Positions 60,543 to 64,000 of a DNA stretch of 64,000 bases are shown here, piece after piece. The position numbers and the translations under genes are program-made. The stretch is from the NCBI GenBank assembly GCA_040401995.1, contig JBBANM010000027.1, forward strand, positions 7,908 through 71,907, in the 5' to 3' direction. The stretch is from Haliscomenobacter sp040401995 (GTDB taxonomy: Bacteria > Bacteroidota > Bacteroidia > Chitinophagales > Saprospiraceae). Below the pieces are notes generated by a model, which made no database searches, was not told the DNA's origin, and was given only the letters and a program-made list of their open reading frames with translations. The stretch's first letter is position 1. Each line of letters starts with the position of its first letter.

Positions 60543-62087
60543 TTACCCCAATTCCTCGGCAACCCAGCCCTCAATATTCTTGGTTTCGCTGGAGAAATTT
60601 ATGCCAAGGCCGATCACTTTTTTACCTTTTTCCCAATACGCCTGGTGGTATTTTTTAAGTTTGATTTGATCTAACGCGACTTGGGCGCTTTTGTCCAGTT
60701 TGAACTCCAGGATGTAGACGTGTACATCCGTTTCCACCACACAGTCGGCGCGGGCGTCGCTCATCATCACTTCGCTTTGTACCCGCAAACCCATGTAGTT
60801 GAAGAGTAGGTGAATGGCGGCATGGTAAAATTTCTCCGGGTATTTTTCGTGCAACAAGTGCGGCAAACCTTTGAACATGGCTTGCAAAATGCGAATGACT
60901 TGCTCGAGGTCATTGGCATAAAACGCTCTTTCCAAATGAACGGCTACAACCAGACCTTGGCCTTTGCGCACCCCGCCAAAAGCCTCCAACAAGTAAGCGT
61001 ACATAGAGTTTTTGACCTCGTGGTTGGGATAATCCAGGATATACAAGCCGAATTCGTTTCTGGATTTGATGGTGAGGTAGCCGGTTTGGTACAGTAGCCC
61101 GTAAGCCTTTAAATCTTCGAGTTCAAAACTATCGAAGTCGAGCTGAGCGTGTTCTTGGTGCTCAATGTCGTATAAGCCCTCTTGTTTCAACAGATTGATC
61201 AAAAAGGTGGGAGTTCCGGTAGCAAACCAGAAGTTTTCAAAATCTTTTTGGTTGAAAAACAGGTTGATGGAAACTGGATTGTAGACCGTTTCTGACTTAG
61301 CATGGAAGCGATAGCCATTATACCACAAGCGGATTTTATCAAATAAAGCCTGCTTACTTAAATTTAAAAAGCTGGAAGTTTCTTCCAATTCTTCGGCAAA
61401 ATAACTTTCCAATTCTGCCTGAGTATAGCCCAACATGGTGGCATAATCGGCCAGCATGGTTAGGTCAGTGAGGTTATTCAGTCCGGAAAAAATCCCCACC
61501 TTGGAAAACTTGCTGACTCCCGTGAGAAACACGAATTCAGTTGCAGAATCAAGGTCTTTTAAAACGGTATAAAACTCCTTTAAAAGGTCGCGATTTTGGT
61601 AAGCTTTGTCGATTTCTTTGCCTAGATAATTGATGATGGGCGCATCGTATTCGTCGATTAAAATGACTACTTTGTTTTCCTGAGCCAATTTGGTGATGAG
61701 CTCCTTGAACTTACCCGCGTTACCCTCATTTTCCAGGGTAAGCCCAAAAGCTTTGGCTTGAATGTTCAACTCCTGTTTCAAAGCAGCCTCCAGACCCAAA
61801 CTTTGAAAACCAATGGAGGTAAACGAAAGCCGTATCACCGGATGTTTTCGGCTCCAATCCCATTTGTCTTCAATCCATAACCCTTTGAACAACTCCTTAC
61901 TACCACTGAACAACTCCTGGAGCACGGCCACCGTGATGGACTTGCCAAAACGACGAGGACGAGATAGGAAATAAGCCCCTGGCTTAGACACCATCCGGTA
62001 GATGTACTCGGTTTTGTCGATGTATTTGAAATCATTTTCGATGATCTTTCGAAAATCTTGTAGCCCCAGTGGAAGGTTTTTGCCCAT
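60543..62087 (-). CDS. AAA-ATPase-like / PD-(D/E)XK nuclease-superfamily protein
   Basis: 514 residues. The N-terminal AAA-ATPase-like domain has LSRPRRFGKSITVA (P-loop) and KVVILIDEYDAPIIN (Walker B). The C-terminal nuclease-like domain has ADCVVETDVHVYILEFKLDKSAQVALDQIKLKKYHQAY with a D...E-x-K core. This family is greatly expanded in Bacteroidota; its role is unknown. Tandem with a close paralog. It starts at ATG 62087 (MGKNLPLGLQDF). Confidence 0.92.
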   Translation of the reverse strand: MGKNLPLGLQDFRKIIENDFKYIDKTEYIYRMVSKPGAYFLSRPRRFGKSITVAVLQELFSGSKELFKGLWIEDKWDWSRKHPVIRLSFTSIGFQSLGLEAALKQELNIQAKAFGLTLENEGNAGKFKELITKLAQENKVVILIDEYDAPIINYLGKEIDKAYQNRDLLKEFYTVLKDLDSATEFVFLTGVSKFSKVGIFSGLNNLTDLTMLADYATMLGYTQAELESYFAEELEETSSFLNLSKQALFDKIRLWYNGYRFHAKSETVYNPVSINLFFNQKDFENFWFATGTPTFLINLLKQEGLYDIEHQEHAQLDFDSFELEDLKAYGLLYQTGYLTIKSRNEFGLYILDYPNHEVKNSMYAYLLEAFGGVRKGQGLVVAVHLERAFYANDLEQVIRILQAMFKGLPHLLHEKYPEKFYHAAIHLLFNYMGLRVQSEVMMSDARADCVVETDVHVYILEFKLDKSAQVALDQIKLKKYHQAYWEKGKKVIGLGINFSSETKNIEGWVAEELG

Positions 62088-62107
62088 CGGTATTGAATTC
62101 TACTTTG

Positions 62108-62129
62108 GTACAAATATACAGAACTATTG
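62108..62129 (-). promoter_or_regulatory. Promoter block shared by the two AAA/PDDEXK paralogs (copy 1)
   Basis: A 22-bp block identical to that at 63814-63835. On the minus strand it contains TATATTTG (TAnnTTTG -7 box) 21-28 bp before the gene. It is a likely promoter. Confidence 0.6.
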
Positions 62130-62194
62130 GACTTTTCAGCGACTACCAGGAAGATGGTAATTGTAGGGAAGTAATCATCCCGATCATATAGATG

Positions 62195-62233
62195 AAGCGA
62201 GGCCGTTTTCCAGATTCCTGGGAAACGGCCTTG
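62195..62233. terminator. Hairpin between the two paralogs
   Basis: GAGGCCGTTTTCCA pairs with TGGGAAACGGCCTT (about 62197-62232), followed by a T-run on the plus strand. It lies 7 bp beyond the stop of the upstream paralog on the minus strand. Probably a terminator for it. Confidence 0.55.
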
Positions 62234-62239
62234 GTTTTT

Positions 62240-63787
62240 TTACGCCAATTCCTCCACAACCCAGCCCTCAATATTCTTAGTCTCACTGGAAAAATTCACC
62301 CCAACGCCAATTACCTTTTTGCCTTTTTCCCAATATGCCTGGTAATATTTTTTGTGTTTGATCTGATCAAGGGCGACTTGAGCCGTCTCGTCCAATTTGT
62401 ACTCCAGGATGTACACCCGTGTATCGGTTTCCACCAAGCTGTCTATCCGCCCGTCGCTGATGCAGACCTCGCTTTGAATGCGAATGCCAAGATAGGAAAA
62501 CAACAAATGGATAGCGGCATGGAAGAATTTTTCGGGGTATTTTTCGTGCAAAAAATAGGGTAGTCCCTTAAACACGCCTTGCAAGATGCGGATCACCAGT
62601 TCCAGGTCATTGGCCCTGAAAGCATTGCGCATCCGAATGATCAAAGAAGTGGAGAGTTCAGCGTCCACGCCAACGAAGGCTTCAATGAGAATCTCCAGCA
62701 TGGAGTCGCGGACTTCCTTGTTGGGATAATCCAACTGAATCAATCCGTCCTCATCTTTGGCTTGGATCGTCAGGTAACCCGTTTGGAAAAGGATGGCGAT
62801 GGGTTTGAGTCGATCCAGGTCAAAACTTTCAAATCCAGAAGGGTTGATGGGCGGAAAATGGAGATCGAAAATGCCTTCTTGTTTGAGTAAATTGACCAGA
62901 AAAGTAGGCGTTCCAGTAGCAAACCAGAAATTTTTAAACTCCTTTTCGTAGAAGAACAAGTTACAAGATACCGGATTGTATACCCTTCCGGCGTTGGCTC
63001 GAAAACAGTAGCCGTTGTACCAAAGCCGCATTTGCTCCAGCAATTCGCCCGTGGACAATTGCAAATGGATAGCGGCCATTTCAATTTCTTCTGCAAAATT
63101 ATCCTCCAACTCGCTTTGCGTATAACCCAACATGGTGGCAAAATCGGACTGCATGGTCAGGTCGGTCAAGTTGTTCACCCCGGAGAAAATCCCTACCTTG
63201 GAAAACTTGCTGACGCCAGTGATGAAAACAAACTCAAGCGCAGGATCATTGTTTTTTAAAACAGTATAAAACTCCCTCAGAATTTCCCGGTTTTCATAGG
63301 CTTTGGCCGCATCTTTACCCAGGAAGTGAATGATGGGGGCATCGTATTCATCAATGAGTACAACTACTTTATTGCTTTTGCTTAGTTCTTGGATCAGGTA
63401 TTCAAATTTAGCGCTGAGATTGGCTTCATTGGCAGGCGGTAAACCGTGTTCACGGATGAGTTTATCCAACTGGTAGTGCAATGCTTTTGGCAAACCACTT
63501 TCGGCAAAGCCAATTCCCGTAAAGGAAATCCGGATCACTGGATGTTTTCGGCTCCAATCCCAATGATCTTCAATCCAGAGGCCTTTGAACAATTCCTTGC
63601 TGCCCAGGTACAACTCCTGCAAGGTGGCAATGGTAATCGACTTGCCAAAACGGCGAGGACGGGAGAGAAAAAAGTATTTGCTCCCGGTGGCAATGCGGTG
63701 GATGTACTCCGTTTTGTCGATGTACTTGTAGCCGCCTTCGATGATGCCTCGAAAATCTTGTAACCCGAGAGGAAGTTTTTTACCCAT
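62240..63787 (-). CDS. AAA-ATPase-like / PD-(D/E)XK nuclease-superfamily protein (paralog)
   Basis: 515 residues from ATG 63787 (MGKKLPLGLQDF), chosen to match the paralog. Same domains: LSRPRRFGKSITIA, KVVVLIDEYDAPIIH and RIDSLVETDTRVYILEYKLDETAQVALDQIKHKKY. The C-terminal ~20 residues (IGVGVNFSSETKNIEGWVVEEL) are nearly identical to the paralog. A recent tandem duplication is likely. Confidence 0.92.
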   Translation of the reverse strand: MGKKLPLGLQDFRGIIEGGYKYIDKTEYIHRIATGSKYFFLSRPRRFGKSITIATLQELYLGSKELFKGLWIEDHWDWSRKHPVIRISFTGIGFAESGLPKALHYQLDKLIREHGLPPANEANLSAKFEYLIQELSKSNKVVVLIDEYDAPIIHFLGKDAAKAYENREILREFYTVLKNNDPALEFVFITGVSKFSKVGIFSGVNNLTDLTMQSDFATMLGYTQSELEDNFAEEIEMAAIHLQLSTGELLEQMRLWYNGYCFRANAGRVYNPVSCNLFFYEKEFKNFWFATGTPTFLVNLLKQEGIFDLHFPPINPSGFESFDLDRLKPIAILFQTGYLTIQAKDEDGLIQLDYPNKEVRDSMLEILIEAFVGVDAELSTSLIIRMRNAFRANDLELVIRILQGVFKGLPYFLHEKYPEKFFHAAIHLLFSYLGIRIQSEVCISDGRIDSLVETDTRVYILEYKLDETAQVALDQIKHKKYYQAYWEKGKKVIGVGVNFSSETKNIEGWVVEELA

Positions 63788-63813
63788 GTGGTATTGCATT
63801 GTTTGCGCTATGC

Positions 63814-63835
63814 GTACAAATATACAGAACTATTG
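63814..63835 (-). promoter_or_regulatory. Promoter block shared by the two AAA/PDDEXK paralogs (copy 2)
   Basis: 22 bp identical to 62108-62129, holding the minus-strand -7 box TATATTTG, 28-48 bp before the ATG. Confidence 0.6.
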
Positions 63836-63922
63836 CTGAAATAGAACTTGGAGAACGTAGGGACGAGTTCGAAACAGAATACTTACCAGTTTTTTTCGCG
63901 ATAGATGTATTAAAAAAGTCCA

Positions 63923-64000
63923 GGGCAAACGCATTAAAATATCGAAAAAGTGCCAGAAAAAACTTCTAAATGTAGGTCAAAAGCTTCGATCTAGTAACTC
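63923..64000. repeat. Dispersed repeat, copy 2 (cut by the window end)
   Basis: GGGCAAACGCATTAAAATAT at 63923 and CAAAAGCTTCGATCTAG at about 63978 match the repeat at 52884-52987. Confidence 0.6.

Overview
The window looks like a chromosomal segment of a free-living Bacteroidota bacterium, most likely of the Saprospiria / Haliscomenobacter type. That placement is inference from gene content: Bacteroidota-style promoters (TAnnTTTG -7 boxes), many lipoprotein and signal-peptide proteins, a type IX secretion C-terminal tail, a CarboxypepD_reg TonB receptor, several DUF3857 and TlpA-like paralogs, and AAA-ATPase-like/PDDEXK paralogs. There is no sign of a prophage, plasmid or CRISPR locus. Almost everything reads as core chromosome interspersed with small palindromic repeats.

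Layout. 1-10.6 kb: the end of an unknown gene, a PLP-dependent decarboxylase, a lipoprotein, three DUF3857/transglutaminase-like exported proteins on the minus strand, and a TlpA-like protein without redox cysteines. 10.9-15.8 kb: a fatty acid/sterol hydroxylase fused to CDGSH domains, a Uma2 nuclease, mltG, panB and a lipoprotein. 16-21.5 kb: dnaK behind a sigma-54-like promoter, a degenerate S46 peptidase and a second TlpA-like protein with an intact CxxC. 21.6-25.6 kb: two tRNA-Leu genes, hscB-rseP, rsmE-DUF4159 and a PspC protein. 25.7-31.4 kb: a small membrane protein, a long non-coding stretch, lpxB, a small membrane protein, surE, hemH-holA and a DUF721 protein. 31.5-34.3 kb: a Tat-exported Gfo/Idh/MocA oxidoreductase, a methyltransferase and a DUF4440 protein.

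34.4-41.4 kb holds a complete tryptophan operon, trpE-G-D-C-F-B-A. It is preceded by a readable promoter, a 23-codon leader peptide with three consecutive Trp codons, alternative pairing segments and an intrinsic terminator, which together form a textbook ribosome-mediated attenuator. A ~160-bp imperfect palindrome sits between trpD and trpC.

41.5-45.1 kb: an overlapping operon of an RluD-type pseudouridine synthase, DUF1415 and a LuxC-type acyl-CoA reductase, then an acetyltransferase. 45.4-52.8 kb: a T9SS-tailed alpha/beta hydrolase lacking the nucleophile serine, an IS5-like transposase remnant, a TonB receptor, a ZIP transporter, and a methyltransferase-PAP2 pair. 53.3-60.5 kb: glmM, a cysteine desulfurase, a gluconate-dehydrogenase-like pair (Tat-signal subunit plus GMC oxidoreductase), and a hypothetical protein, SRPBCC protein and ECF-type sigma factor on the minus strand. 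60.5-63.8 kb: two tandem AAA-ATPase-like/PDDEXK paralogs sharing an upstream promoter block.

The most noteworthy signals are the trp attenuator, the sigma-54-type promoter with possible activator sites before dnaK, several apparent pseudoenzymes whose fold is kept but whose catalytic residues are lost, and at least three families of intergenic imperfect palindromes of ~120-180 bp. I did not find a convincing new multi-gene defence or biosynthetic system.
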